Below the pieces are notes generated by a model, which was not told the DNA's origin, did no database searches, and was given only the letters and a program-made list of their open reading frames with translations. Positions 14,648 to 23,051 of a DNA stretch of 29,875 nt are shown piece by piece (positions within the stretch are counted from its first letter, which is position 1; each line of letters starts with the position of its first letter). The stretch is taken from contig JAGPGR010000001.1 in NCBI GenBank assembly GCA_018055865.1, positions 1-29,875 on the forward strand, read 5' to 3'. Source of the DNA: Paludibacteraceae bacterium. GTDB taxonomy: Bacteria > Bacteroidota > Bacteroidia > Bacteroidales > Paludibacteraceae. The position numbers were made by a program, and so were the translations under genes.

Positions 14648-16351
14648 TTACATTCTGTATGTATCCAGATTCTCCGGATTGAATTGTTTGATAAACGTAG
14701 CATTTTTGCGAACTTCCACTTCTGCATAATTCAGATACACTTCAGCAGATTTGCGGAACAAGTCTTTGTCATCGCGGCTGGCATCCAGTATGAGCAAATA
14801 ACACATAATGATATGTCCTGCCATTTCCACCAAACGGCGAGCCTGGAAATCCAGGTATTCCTGATTTTTCAATTCGTCAACCCTTGCCACGGCCGTTTCG
14901 AGCAGATTAGTCATACTCATCAGGCGTTTTCGGAGCGATTGGTATTCCGGTTTAACCGGCTTTTGTTCGTACTCCCTGATTTTTTTCAGATATGTACCTG
15001 TTGTGACGTGACGAATAGCTGCCACAACCTGCAATTGAGTTGTACCTTCATAAATAGTAAGGATTCGGGCATCCCGATAAATACGCTCACAGGCGTAGTC
15101 TTTCATAAACCCTGAACCACCATGAATCTGAATACTGTCATAGGCATTCTGGTTGGCAAATTCACTGGCAAACATTTTGATAACCGGTGTAAAAGCATCT
15201 GCCATACGCATATATTCCTTGTATTCTGTTTTTTCCTCTGGTGTCAGTTTGCGTTCCTGCTCTATTCCTTCGTACGCTTTATATAAATCGACAAATCGGG
15301 TAGTTTCATAAAGCAAAGCCCGTGAAGCATCCAGTTTTGCCTTCATGACCGAAAGCATTTCGTACAATGCCGGAAATTCAATGATTGCTTTACCGAATTG
15401 TTTACGGTCGTTGGCATAGCTCACTGCTTCCTGATAAGCAGCCTCCGATACTCCGACAGACTGTGCACCAACCCCTAAGCGTGCGCCATTCATCAACGAC
15501 ATGACATATTTGATCAGGCCCAAACGGCGGGTACCGATTAATTTTGCGGGTGTATTGGTAAATACAAGTTCACAGGTGGGTGAACCTTTTATACCCAATT
15601 TATTTTCTATACGACGCACTTTGATGGTGTGGTCGAACCGATTATCGGCAACGAAATACGACAGTCCGCGGGCATCCTGTGTTCCTTCTTCGGAGCGGGC
15701 AAGCACGAGCTTAATCTGAGCATCCCCATTGGTAATGAAGCGTTTGACTCCGTTGAGATACCAAATCCCGTCCTTTTCGGTAGCTTTGAGCTGCACTGCC
15801 TGCAAGTCAGAACCTGCATCGGGCTCTGTGAGGTCCATGGAACAGGTTTCGCCTAACGTTACACGCGGCAAAAATTCAGCTTTAACTTCCGCGTCGCCAT
15901 ATTCGCAAATGGTTTCGGCGCAGTCCTGTAGTCCCCAAATGTTGGCAAAACCCGCATCACCACGTGATACCAACTCGCCGCTCATCACATAAGGTGTCAT
16001 AGCAAAATTCAACCCTCCAAATTCACGAGGAAGAGACATGCCGTAAACACCTGCCTGAACAAGTGCATCCTGATTTTCCTGAGTGCCGCGGGCATACTTC
16101 ACCCGGCTGCTAATTACCTGCGGCCCTTCTTTGTCCACACTTTCAGCATTTGCAGCTATAGTTTCGGCACTTATTTCGCCTATGATTTCGAGCACTTTAT
16201 CGTAATTGTCTATTGCGTCTTCAAAATCTTGTGGTGCAAAATCAAATTTATTTTTATCTGAAAAATTACGCTCACGAAGTGATACAATTTTCTGCATCAA
16301 CGGATGCGAAAGCTGAAATTTCAGCGCCGGATTTTCTGTATAAAAGTTCAT
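14648..16351 (-). CDS. Acyl-CoA dehydrogenase with C-terminal extension
   Basis: A 567-residue FAD flavoenzyme that introduces a trans-2 double bond into acyl-CoA and passes electrons to ETF. Family blocks include MDLTEPDAGSDLQAVQ (flavin site), WYLNGVKRFITNGDA, LGIKGSPTCEL, NDRKQFGKAIIEFPALYEM, and IHGGSGFMKDYACERIYRDARILTIYEGTTQLQ, in which Glu435 is in the position of the catalytic base of short-chain enzymes. About 120 residues follow that block, more than in classical 380-residue enzymes, so this is a long-form enzyme. It is the last gene of etfB-etfA-acd, 8 bases after etfA, so it is very likely the direct electron donor or partner of that ETF. Chain-length preference cannot be read from sequence. 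Confidence 0.94.
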   Translation of the reverse strand: MNFYTENPALKFQLSHPLMQKIVSLRERNFSDKNKFDFAPQDFEDAIDNYDKVLEIIGEISAETIAANAESVDKEGPQVISSRVKYARGTQENQDALVQAGVYGMSLPREFGGLNFAMTPYVMSGELVSRGDAGFANIWGLQDCAETICEYGDAEVKAEFLPRVTLGETCSMDLTEPDAGSDLQAVQLKATEKDGIWYLNGVKRFITNGDAQIKLVLARSEEGTQDARGLSYFVADNRFDHTIKVRRIENKLGIKGSPTCELVFTNTPAKLIGTRRLGLIKYVMSLMNGARLGVGAQSVGVSEAAYQEAVSYANDRKQFGKAIIEFPALYEMLSVMKAKLDASRALLYETTRFVDLYKAYEGIEQERKLTPEEKTEYKEYMRMADAFTPVIKMFASEFANQNAYDSIQIHGGSGFMKDYACERIYRDARILTIYEGTTQLQVVAAIRHVTTGTYLKKIREYEQKPVKPEYQSLRKRLMSMTNLLETAVARVDELKNQEYLDFQARRLVEMAGHIIMCYLLILDASRDDKDLFRKSAEVYLNYAEVEVRKNATFIKQFNPENLDTYRM

Positions 16352-16359
16352 ATCTTTTT

Positions 16360-17379
16360 TTACTTACTGTTCTTCTTATAATACTTAATCATTTTTGGAA
16401 TAACTTCTTCAACGTTTCCGGTTATCACATAATCGGCAATTGCATTGATTGGTGCTGCCGGATCATTGTTGATGGCTATAATCATCGAACTTTCCTGCAT
16501 ACCTGCAATGTGCTGAATCTGTCCGGAAATACCGCAGGCGATGTACAGTTTTGGACGAACCGTAACACCGGTTTGTCCAATTTGTCGTTCATGTTCAGCA
16601 AATCCTGCATCGACAGCTGCACGCGATGCACCAACTTCTCCACCCAGGGTATTTGCCAGTTCATACAAAAGTTTAAAATTCTCTTCGCTTCCCATACCGT
16701 ATCCGCCCGCAACAATTATCGGAGCACCCTTGATGTTCAGCTTTGATTTTTCCATGTGGCGTTCAATCACTTCAATAACAAAATCTTCATCGGAAACGTA
16801 TTTGGGCACATCCAGTTTTTTAACCGCTCCTTTGTATTTCGGGTCACGAATCTCTTTTTTCATCACACCTTCACGAACAGTTGCCATTTGAGGTCGACAA
16901 TCAGGGTTTACAATAGTTGCAACTATGTTTCCTCCAAATGCCGGACGAATCTGATACAGGAGATTTTCATACGTTTTTCCTGCTTTTTTATCCTCATATG
17001 TTCCAATTTCCAATGCAGTACAGTCGGCCGTAAGGCCGCTATACAGGGCAGACGAAACGCGGGGCCCCAGGTCACGTCCTACAGAAGTGGCACCCATAAA
17101 GGCAATTTGAGGTTTTTCTTCCTTGAAAAGATTAACCAGAACCGATGTGTGAGGCAGCGTGGTATAAGGTGACAGGCGTTTGTCATCTGCAAGATAAAGC
17201 ACATCAACTCCATATGGGAAAACCTGATCGCCGATTTTATCCAGTTGATAACCAATGGCTACAGCTTCCAATTTGCAATTCAATTCATCAGCCAGCGATC
17301 GTCCTTTGGTTAGCAGTTCCAGACTAACATCACCAACAAGTCCGTCTTCAATTTCAAGATATACTATTAAATTATTCAT
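16360..17379 (-). CDS. etfA: Electron transfer flavoprotein, alpha subunit
   Basis: A 339-residue FAD-binding subunit of the ETF heterodimer. The N-terminal half is an adenine-nucleotide alpha-hydrolase-like domain (FMGATSVGRDLGPRVSSAL). The C-terminal FAD domain shows GGYGMGSEENFKLLYELA, SRAAVDAGF, and the signature PKLYIACGISGQIQHIAGM followed by IIAINNDPAAPI. It starts 3 bases after etfB and ends 8 bases before the dehydrogenase gene, so the three are one operon. Whether this ETF is ordinary or bifurcating cannot be settled by eye. Confidence 0.95.
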   Translation of the reverse strand: MNNLIVYLEIEDGLVGDVSLELLTKGRSLADELNCKLEAVAIGYQLDKIGDQVFPYGVDVLYLADDKRLSPYTTLPHTSVLVNLFKEEKPQIAFMGATSVGRDLGPRVSSALYSGLTADCTALEIGTYEDKKAGKTYENLLYQIRPAFGGNIVATIVNPDCRPQMATVREGVMKKEIRDPKYKGAVKKLDVPKYVSDEDFVIEVIERHMEKSKLNIKGAPIIVAGGYGMGSEENFKLLYELANTLGGEVGASRAAVDAGFAEHERQIGQTGVTVRPKLYIACGISGQIQHIAGMQESSMIIAINNDPAAPINAIADYVITGNVEEVIPKMIKYYKKNSK

Positions 17380-17382
17380 CTT

Positions 17383-18255
17383 TTATCCTATAGTATGATT
17401 AACAATTAGTTCTTTCATCATTTCTTCAATTTCCACATCGTTTGAGGTGAGTTTTTTACTTTCTTTGGCAGTAAAAACCACGCTTTCTATAGCCTTCACT
17501 TTAGTTGGCGAACCACTCAAACCAAGCCACTTCGGATCGTGTTCTACATCGTTGGCTCCCCATTCAGTGATATTGAGATAGGAGTGATTGACGTAAAATT
17601 CGGTATAATCCGTACCGCTTTCCTGACGTTCGGACTGAGTTTTGGCATATTTATACTTCATCAGTCTTTTAGCATTCCGCGGACGGCAGGGAGCTGCAGT
17701 ACCATTCACGGTAACCACTATGGGCATCGAACCCCGAAGTATTTCCACACCCCGCTCCACCCTGCGTTTTACGGTAATCGTCTGTTCTGTAACTTCAAGT
17801 ATTTCTTCAGCGTAGGTAATTTGGGGAAAGCCTAATTTTTCGGCCACCTGCGGACCTGTTTGTGCGGTGTCGCCGTCGATAGCTTGTCGTCCGCAAATGA
17901 TCATGTCCACTTTTCCCATTCGGCGAATGGCACATGAAAGAGCGTAGGAAGTAGCCAGACTATCTGAACCGGCAAATTCGCGTCCGCTTAGCAGATAGCC
18001 TTTATCTGCACCGCGGTAAAGTCCTTCGCGTAAGATTTCGGCAGCGCGTACCGGGCCCATGGAAAGGAGGCTCACTGTAGTGCCGGGAAATTTGTCTTTG
18101 ATTCGAAGTGCCTGCTCCAACGCATTGAGGTCTTCGGGGTTAAAAATGGCTGAAAGTGCGGCACGATTAACTGTACCATCGGCTTTCATCGCATCTTTAC
18201 CCACATTGTGCGTATCGGGCACCTGTTTGGCTAGAACAATGATATTAAAACCCAT
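17383..18255 (-). CDS. etfB: Electron transfer flavoprotein, beta subunit
   Basis: A 290-residue subunit that completes ETF and binds AMP or a second flavin. It begins IVLAKQVPDTHNVGKDAMKADGTVNRAALSAIFNPEDLNALEQAL, a standard EtfB opening, and has the signature region VAEKLGFPQITYAEEI, then VKRRVERGVEILRGSMPIVVTV. It is the first gene of the operon. The upstream gene-free stretch on the minus strand has no clear promoter close to the start codon, and a promoter-terminator pair about 300 bases upstream probably makes a separate short RNA. Confidence 0.95.
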   Translation of the reverse strand: MGFNIIVLAKQVPDTHNVGKDAMKADGTVNRAALSAIFNPEDLNALEQALRIKDKFPGTTVSLLSMGPVRAAEILREGLYRGADKGYLLSGREFAGSDSLATSYALSCAIRRMGKVDMIICGRQAIDGDTAQTGPQVAEKLGFPQITYAEEILEVTEQTITVKRRVERGVEILRGSMPIVVTVNGTAAPCRPRNAKRLMKYKYAKTQSERQESGTDYTEFYVNHSYLNITEWGANDVEHDPKWLGLSGSPTKVKAIESVVFTAKESKKLTSNDVEIEEMMKELIVNHTIG

Positions 18256-18465
18256 ATTTTTTTGTTTTAGTAAATAAATATATTTTTTGTCTGAAATGTA
18301 TTGATTTTTAGTAAAAAGCAGGACAAAATTACTGATTTAAATTGAATTTCGAAAATTGAGTGTATTTTTAAGAAATCGGTAGAATAATTCGTTAATTTAT
18401 ACCTTATTTCCCGGAAACGACTAATTTCGTTTATTATCGTATTTTTTGGGAGTTAACCTTTTAAA
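18256..18465. other. AT-rich spacer upstream of etfB
   Basis: There is no gene here. On the minus strand TACATTTC near 18293-18300 is a possible weak -7 box for etfB, with a TTTG about 23 bases upstream, too far for confidence. Nothing else stands out. Confidence 0.35.
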
Positions 18466-18550
18466 AATATAAAAAGAGCTCTTTTGGGAAGCTCTTTTTA
18501 TTTAGGTATTAGTAAACGTTAAGGTGTAAAAAGATTGTGTTTGTTGTATT
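18466..18550 (-). ncRNA. Candidate short minus-strand RNA of about 85 nt
   Basis: A good minus-strand promoter (18557-18588) is followed, after about 50 bases with no ATG, by a hairpin and T-run (18499 down to 18471). The predicted transcript has an unstructured A/C-rich 5' part (ACAACAAACACAATC, then TACACCTTAACG) and a terminator stem at its 3' end, a layout common for bacterial sRNAs. The alternative is an attenuated leader of etfB, whose start codon lies about 215 bases beyond the terminator. Confidence 0.45.
18471..18499 (-). terminator. Intrinsic terminator hairpin upstream of etfB
   Basis: AAAAAGAGCT (18471-18480) and AGCTCTTTTT (18490-18499) form a perfect 10-base stem around a 9-base loop. 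Read on the minus strand it ends in CTTTTTATATTTTT, a better T-tract than on the plus strand (CTTTTTATTT), and it matches the upstream minus-strand promoter. No protein gene ends near it on either strand. Confidence 0.68.
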
Positions 18551-18556
18551 ACGATG

Positions 18557-18588
18557 CAAAGTAAACACTTATTTCAACACTTAACAAA
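18557..18588 (-). promoter_or_regulatory. Minus-strand promoter of the candidate short RNA
   Basis: Read on the minus strand: TTTG (18588-18585), 20 bases, then TTACTTTG (18564-18557) followed by CA. This matches the Bacteroidetes consensus except for one base of the -7 box. The expected start is near 18550. Confidence 0.58.
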
Positions 18589-18777
18589 TTAAAAAATATG
18601 TTTTACAACCTATTTTTTGCGATTTTTAATGAATTTTGTCTTAAAAAATCGGATTTCTGTTTAATAATCGGTTTTTAATCATTTTTTGAGAAAACAGAAG
18701 AAGATAAATAGCATCACTATCTTATATTTTTGTCTTTTTGTCAGCATTTAAAAGAGCTGGAAAATGAAATATGTTTC

Positions 18778-18809
18778 TTTGCGAACTTCTGTTTTTTGAA
18801 ATACCTTTG
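18778..18809 (+). promoter_or_regulatory. Promoter of the DUF5020-like gene
   Basis: TTTG at 18778-18781, 20 bases, then TACCTTTG at 18802-18809, followed by CACAA. This is a near-ideal Bacteroidetes promoter; the start codon lies 24 bases beyond the -7 box. Between 18589 and 18777 the DNA is AT-rich and I see nothing else. Confidence 0.75.
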
Positions 18810-18833
18810 CACAATCTAAATATTTAGCAAAAT

Positions 18834-19553
18834 ATGACAACAAAGATAACTGTTTTTATATTCCTGTGCTTTACAACAGCTGCAGCAGCTCAAAATTTTC
18901 AATTGCATTATGATGCTGGGAAAGGTCGAAATTATGTTACTACTACTTTTGAAATGTTTGAGCCGGACAAGTGGGGAAATACATTTATTTTTGTAGATTT
19001 CGACTACAATATGGAAAAACAAAAGCATCCGGCACTGGCATACACTGAGATAGCCCGTTGCTTTAAACTTGGGCAAAGTCCCTTCAGTGCTCAGCTCGAA
19101 TACAACGGAGGTTTGTTTGCTATCCCCGGTGAAGGAGGATATTCGGTTCTGGCCATAAATAATGCATATTTAGGTGGACTGGATTATGGCTGGCACAGTG
19201 CCGACTTCACTAAATTTTTCAATTTCAAAGCATTATTTAAGCACATTTCAGGTAAAAACACGACATCATTCCAACTAACAGGTGTGTGGAGTCTTGATTT
19301 TTTCGACAAAAAAGTATCGTTGAATGGTTTTGCTGATTTTTGGCGTGAGGATAACATCAATTATTCCAAACCAAACGGTGAAAGTCTGGCTTCACCATCT
19401 GAAACCCGATTTGTTTTTCTGTCCGAACCACAAATCTGGTATAACATCTCACCGCACCTTTCAGCCGGTTCGGAAGTTGAAATAGCAACCAATTTCGGTT
19501 CAATAGAAGGATTAGTCATATCTCCCACTGTTGGAGTGAAATGGACATTTTGA
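18834..19553 (+). CDS. Outer-membrane beta-barrel-like protein, DUF5020 family
   Basis: A 239-residue protein with an N-terminal signal peptide (cleavage probably after AAAAQ or just before it). The mature part opens NFQLHYDAGKGRNYVTTTFEMFEPDKWGNTFIFVDFDYN, which I recognise as DUF5020, a Bacteroidetes family related to Tsx-type nucleoside channels. Alternating aromatic and polar residues and a C-terminal Phe (GVKWTF) fit a small outer-membrane barrel. It has its own promoter and terminator, so it is a single-gene unit. A channel role is inferred from family resemblance. Confidence 0.85.
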   Translation: MTTKITVFIFLCFTTAAAAQNFQLHYDAGKGRNYVTTTFEMFEPDKWGNTFIFVDFDYNMEKQKHPALAYTEIARCFKLGQSPFSAQLEYNGGLFAIPGEGGYSVLAINNAYLGGLDYGWHSADFTKFFNFKALFKHISGKNTTSFQLTGVWSLDFFDKKVSLNGFADFWREDNINYSKPNGESLASPSETRFVFLSEPQIWYNISPHLSAGSEVEIATNFGSIEGLVISPTVGVKWTF

Positions 19554-19577
19554 AAAAAACGGCTTCGATACATGGAT

Positions 19578-19611
19578 AAATATCCCTACATCTTATTCGG
19601 GTATTTTTTTT
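19578..19611 (+). terminator. Intrinsic terminator after the DUF5020-like gene
   Basis: AAATATCCC (19578-19586) pairs with GGGTATTT (19599-19606) with one bulged T and a 12-base loop; the T-run continues through 19611. It lies 25 bases after the stop codon and directly before the next promoter. Confidence 0.68.
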
Positions 19612-19622
19612 AGAAAAAGTAG

Positions 19623-19630
19623 TATCTTTG
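19623..19630 (+). promoter_or_regulatory. Probable -7 box for the glutaminyl cyclase-proB operon
   Basis: TATCTTTG matches TAnnTTTG exactly and lies 36 bases before the proposed start codon. There is no TTTG at the -33 distance, because that region is the T-tract of the preceding terminator, so only the -7 box is claimed. Confidence 0.52.
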
Positions 19631-19665
19631 TTTCCAATAGATTTCATTCTTAAATAGTGAAAAAA

Positions 19666-20655
19666 ATGCGTAGTTTACTTTTTATGGGTTTACTGGTACT
19701 CCTTTCTGCTTGTACAAAAACGACTAAAACCAGTCATTCAGAAACACCGGAAAATGCTTCTCAGGTCTTAGTTCCTGCCTTTTCAGCCGATTCTGCTTAC
19801 CTTTATATTCAAAAACAAGTTGATTTTGGACCGCGGGTGCCCAATACATCTCAACACGTGGCCTGCGGAAATTACCTGGAGCAAAAACTCAGAGATTTTG
19901 GTGCAGGAGTCACCATTCAGAAGGCCGATCTGAAGGCATTTGACGGAACTATATTAAAAGCAAAAAACATCATCGGATCATTCAATCCGGAAGCTAAAAC
20001 ACGCATTCTGCTGTTTGCTCACTGGGATACACGCCCCTGGGCCGACCACGATGCCGACAGCAAAAATCATAAAACCCCTGTGATTGGTGCCAATGACGGT
20101 GCAAGCGGTGTGGGAGTTCTTCTTGAAATGGCACGCATATTCGGGAAAGAAAAACCGGCAGTTGGTGTGGATATTATTTTCTTTGATGCGGAAGACTACG
20201 GAGCTCCGGAAGAGTTGAGCAGTCAGGAAAATGCCAATTCATGGTGCCTTGGAAGCCAGTATTGGGCTGCAAACAAACACATTCCGGGCTATCGGGCCAA
20301 ATACGGTATTTTGCTGGACATGGTGGGAGCAACCGGCGCCAGGTTTTTTCGCGAACAAATATCGGACTATTACGCCGGCTATGTAGTGGACAAAGTATGG
20401 AATCAGGCTGCTGCACTTGGTTATAATCACTATTTTGTCAATAAACCCGGCGGAAACATTACCGACGACCATCTTTACATCAATCAAAAAGCAGGAATTC
20501 CGTCCATTGATATCATACATTACGATCCGAATACAGATACCGGCTTCGGACATTACTGGCACACGGTGAACGATACGATGGAAAATATTGATAAAAACAC
20601 CCTGAACGTTGTGGGCAATACCTTACTTCACGTAATTTACAACGAAACACTTTGA
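19666..20655 (+). CDS. Glutaminyl-peptide cyclotransferase (type II, M28-like zinc fold), lipoprotein
   Basis: A 329-residue protein with a lipoprotein signal (LLVLLSAC, Cys16), so it likely sits on the periplasmic face of a membrane. The fold is the M28-peptidase-like one used by animal-type glutaminyl cyclases, known in Porphyromonas and Tannerella, which convert N-terminal Gln to pyroglutamate. Metal and active-site blocks are AHWDTRPWADHD, GANDGASG (Asp144), FFDAEDYG (Glu176, Asp177) and GHYWHTVNDT (His299, equivalent to the zinc His of the WHT motif in human enzyme). The DAEDYG in place of the peptidase zinc pattern favours cyclase over aminopeptidase. ATG 19666 is preferred to GTG 19657. 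proB starts 7 bases after its stop. Confidence 0.88.
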   Translation: MRSLLFMGLLVLLSACTKTTKTSHSETPENASQVLVPAFSADSAYLYIQKQVDFGPRVPNTSQHVACGNYLEQKLRDFGAGVTIQKADLKAFDGTILKAKNIIGSFNPEAKTRILLFAHWDTRPWADHDADSKNHKTPVIGANDGASGVGVLLEMARIFGKEKPAVGVDIIFFDAEDYGAPEELSSQENANSWCLGSQYWAANKHIPGYRAKYGILLDMVGATGARFFREQISDYYAGYVVDKVWNQAAALGYNHYFVNKPGGNITDDHLYINQKAGIPSIDIIHYDPNTDTGFGHYWHTVNDTMENIDKNTLNVVGNTLLHVIYNETL

Positions 20656-20662
20656 AACCAGT

Positions 20663-21745
20663 ATGGAATTACTCTACAAAAAGATAGCTGTAAAAGTTGG
20701 AAGTAATGTACTTACACGTTCTGATGGTACTCTCGACGTGACTCGCATGTCGGCCATTACCGACCAGATAGCACAACTACACAAACTGGGTGTAAAAGTG
20801 ATTCTTATTTCATCCGGAGCTGTTGCTTCCGGCAGAAGTGTACTTAAGTCTTCCCGAAAATTGGATGTTGTGGAGCAGCGACAATTATTTTCAACCGTTG
20901 GCCAGGCAAAATTGATTAATCATTATTGGGAACTTTTTCGCGAGCACAACATTGTTGTAGGTCAGGTACTTACTACCAAAACTAACTTTGAAGGACGCAA
21001 CCAGTATCTCAACCAACGAAACTGCATCCGGTTGATGCTCGACAACGGGGTAATACCCATTGTAAATGAAAATGACGCCGTTTCAGTTTCTGAACTGATG
21101 TTTACCGACAACGATGAACTTTCGGGGATGATAGCCTCCATGATGGGAATGCAGGCGCTGGTAATTCTCAGCGATATAGACGGCATATACAACGGATCTC
21201 CCGCCAACAAAGACTCGGAAGTAATCCGCGAAATAAAAAAAGAGGAGGATTTGTCGGACTTTATCCAACTTAAAAAATCCACCTTCGGGCGGGGAGGTAT
21301 GCAGACCAAAGTTTCCATAGCCCGAAAAATAGCCGATGAAGGTATTGAAGTTTATATTGCCAATGGCAAAAAAGACAATATCCTGATTGACCTGCTGAAC
21401 ATTAAGGGAAACACGGTTTCCACCCATTTTATTGCTGAAAAAGCCGGAGTTTCCAGTGTGAAAAAATGGATAGCTCACAGCGATGGCTTTGCCAAAGGCG
21501 AAGTAATTATCAACGAAAATGCAGCAAAAGCACTGACCGGTGAAAACGCCGTAAGCCTTTTACCCGTTGGAATTGTAGGGATTTCCGGTGGTTTCGAAAA
21601 AGACGACATCGTAAAAATAAGCGATGAAACCGGAAATTGTATCGGCGTAGGCAAGGCGCAATACAGCAGCGAAAAAGCGGCTCAGTTAATGGGCAAGAAA
21701 AACCAGAAGCCGATTATTCACTACGATTATTTGCATTTGGAATGA
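20663..21745 (+). CDS. proB: Glutamate 5-kinase
   Basis: A 360-residue enzyme that phosphorylates glutamate in the first step of proline synthesis. The amino-acid-kinase domain covers about residues 1-255: KVGSNVLT at the start, LISSGAVASG, STVGQAKLINHYW, QVLTTKTNFEGRNQYLN, PIVNENDAVSV, FTDNDELSG, and LSDIDGIYNG. The ATP-side block STFGRGGMQTKVSIA follows. A C-terminal PUA domain (about 268-350) has GEVIINENAAKAL and SLLPVGIVGISGGFEKDDIV. It follows the cyclase by 7 bases, so they are likely co-transcribed. proA, often next to proB, is absent here; the next gene is on the other strand with only 4 bases between the stops. Confidence 0.95.
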   Translation: MELLYKKIAVKVGSNVLTRSDGTLDVTRMSAITDQIAQLHKLGVKVILISSGAVASGRSVLKSSRKLDVVEQRQLFSTVGQAKLINHYWELFREHNIVVGQVLTTKTNFEGRNQYLNQRNCIRLMLDNGVIPIVNENDAVSVSELMFTDNDELSGMIASMMGMQALVILSDIDGIYNGSPANKDSEVIREIKKEEDLSDFIQLKKSTFGRGGMQTKVSIARKIADEGIEVYIANGKKDNILIDLLNIKGNTVSTHFIAEKAGVSSVKKWIAHSDGFAKGEVIINENAAKALTGENAVSLLPVGIVGISGGFEKDDIVKISDETGNCIGVGKAQYSSEKAAQLMGKKNQKPIIHYDYLHLE

Positions 21746-21749
21746 ATTA

Positions 21750-22199
21750 CTACAACCCCAATTCCAGCTTAAATTTCTTCAAATCAATTCCGGGGAATTG
21801 CAGTCCTTTCATTTTTTCTTTTATGTAATTTTCCACTTCCCGTTTCAGTACGTCATCGATTTGATTGGAAATATACACTCTCCTGAATGCTCCTGCGCCT
21901 ATAATCTGACTGCGGCCGTCCCAGTTGATCCTGGTGATGGAAAACAGGAAATAATTATCGGCTGTGATATGACTTTCGATGAAATCATCCACAAACTGAC
22001 CCGATAAATCAATTCCAAGTCTGGCAATTAAGCTTTTCTCAATACCGTAGTCGGATAATAAATTGTCGGCCAACTGAATAAATTTTTCTTTTGCAGCCGC
22101 CTGATGCATTTTTTCTGTTGGATTCGTGAGGTATGCTCCTACGGAAACTGTCACTAAAATCACGAAAAATAAACATCCTTTTCTTCGTCTTTTTGCCAT
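21750..22199 (-). CDS. Small membrane-anchored protein of unknown function (possibly DUF4359-like)
   Basis: A 149-residue protein with a basic N-terminus (MAKRRRKG) and one hydrophobic segment (about 9-24) that could be a signal anchor, followed by YLTNPTEKMHQAAAKEKF. The TNP motif right after the membrane segment recalls DUF4359, at low confidence. The rest alternates charged helices with a beta-like region (NYFLFSITRINWDGRSQIIGAGAFRRVYI). It starts 14 bases after the methyltransferase gene and is probably in the same transcript. Function unknown. Confidence 0.72.
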   Translation of the reverse strand: MAKRRRKGCLFFVILVTVSVGAYLTNPTEKMHQAAAKEKFIQLADNLLSDYGIEKSLIARLGIDLSGQFVDDFIESHITADNYFLFSITRINWDGRSQIIGAGAFRRVYISNQIDDVLKREVENYIKEKMKGLQFPGIDLKKFKLELGL

Positions 22200-22213
22200 T
22201 TGAATATGTGTTT

Positions 22214-22969
22214 TTACAATTTTCTTCTTCTGAATTCTGACACGGTAATCGCTGTTGCAATACCTACATTCAGGGATTCGGAAGCAACATTTTCAAGCGA
22301 AAAACCGGGAATTGAAATTTTACGGGTAACAAATTTTTCCACTTCAGGCGAAATTCCGTTTCCTTCATTTCCCATTACTATTATTCCGTTTTGGGTTAAA
22401 TTTTCATTGTAAATATTTTCTCCATTCATAAACGTGCCGTAAACCGTAGTCTTTCCCTGCAGTTCTTTCAGAAATTCAGGTAAATCTGTATAACACACAC
22501 GTACACGGGCTATTGCTCCCATTGTAGCCTGCACGGTTTTGGGACTGAAAACATCGGCACAGTGTAACGAACAAAAAATATCTTTAATGCCAAACCAGTC
22601 TGCCAAACGGATGATTGTTCCCAAATTTCCAGGATCCTGAATATCGTCGAGCGCAAGATTCAGATTTTTTGAAATTTCATCCATATCAATTTCAAAATCC
22701 GGCTTTTCGAAAACAGCCAAAACGCCCTGAGGCGATTTTTGAAAAGTAATGCTTTTATACTCTTTTTGTGAAATCAACTCGATTTCATCGGTATATTTTT
22801 CAAAATACGCACGTAAATCATCATCGGTAACAGCCAGAAAACGACATTTTAAAAAAGGAAATAAATCGGATGTAATTTTAAAACCTTCAGCAACAAACAC
22901 ACCCTCTTCGTCTCTGTTTTTTTTCAACCCCAGTGATTTTATCCATTTAATTTTTATTTTAGAAAGCAT
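22214..22969 (-). CDS. TrmH/SpoU-family RNA 2'-O-ribose methyltransferase
   Basis: A 251-residue SAM-dependent enzyme with an N-terminal substrate-binding domain (about 1-95: KIKWIKSLGLKKNRDEEGVFVAEGFK) and a C-terminal knotted SPOUT domain. SpoU motifs are LALDDIQDPGNLGTIIRLADWFGI (motif 1), IIVMGNEGNGISPEV (motif 2) and ISIPGFSLENVASESLNVGIATAI (motif 3; VASESLNV is common in this subgroup). Targets are 2'-OH groups of rRNA or tRNA; the 23S rRNA RlmB-like group is likely, but the nucleotide cannot be assigned from sequence. It is divergent from tamL, an arrangement I recall from other Bacteroidales. Confidence 0.92.
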   Translation of the reverse strand: MLSKIKIKWIKSLGLKKNRDEEGVFVAEGFKITSDLFPFLKCRFLAVTDDDLRAYFEKYTDEIELISQKEYKSITFQKSPQGVLAVFEKPDFEIDMDEISKNLNLALDDIQDPGNLGTIIRLADWFGIKDIFCSLHCADVFSPKTVQATMGAIARVRVCYTDLPEFLKELQGKTTVYGTFMNGENIYNENLTQNGIIVMGNEGNGISPEVEKFVTRKISIPGFSLENVASESLNVGIATAITVSEFRRRKL

Positions 22970-23051
22970 ATAAGCGTTATTTTTTGACTAATTTCTGGAT
23001 TCCGACTATTTTTTACACTACAAAACTAACAAAGAAAACGAGAATAAAACG

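Noticed and set aside
14603..15115. 170-residue plus-strand ORF overlapping the dehydrogenase gene
   Set aside because: It is antisense to the acyl-CoA dehydrogenase C-terminus, has no homology I recognise, and begins just after a terminator.
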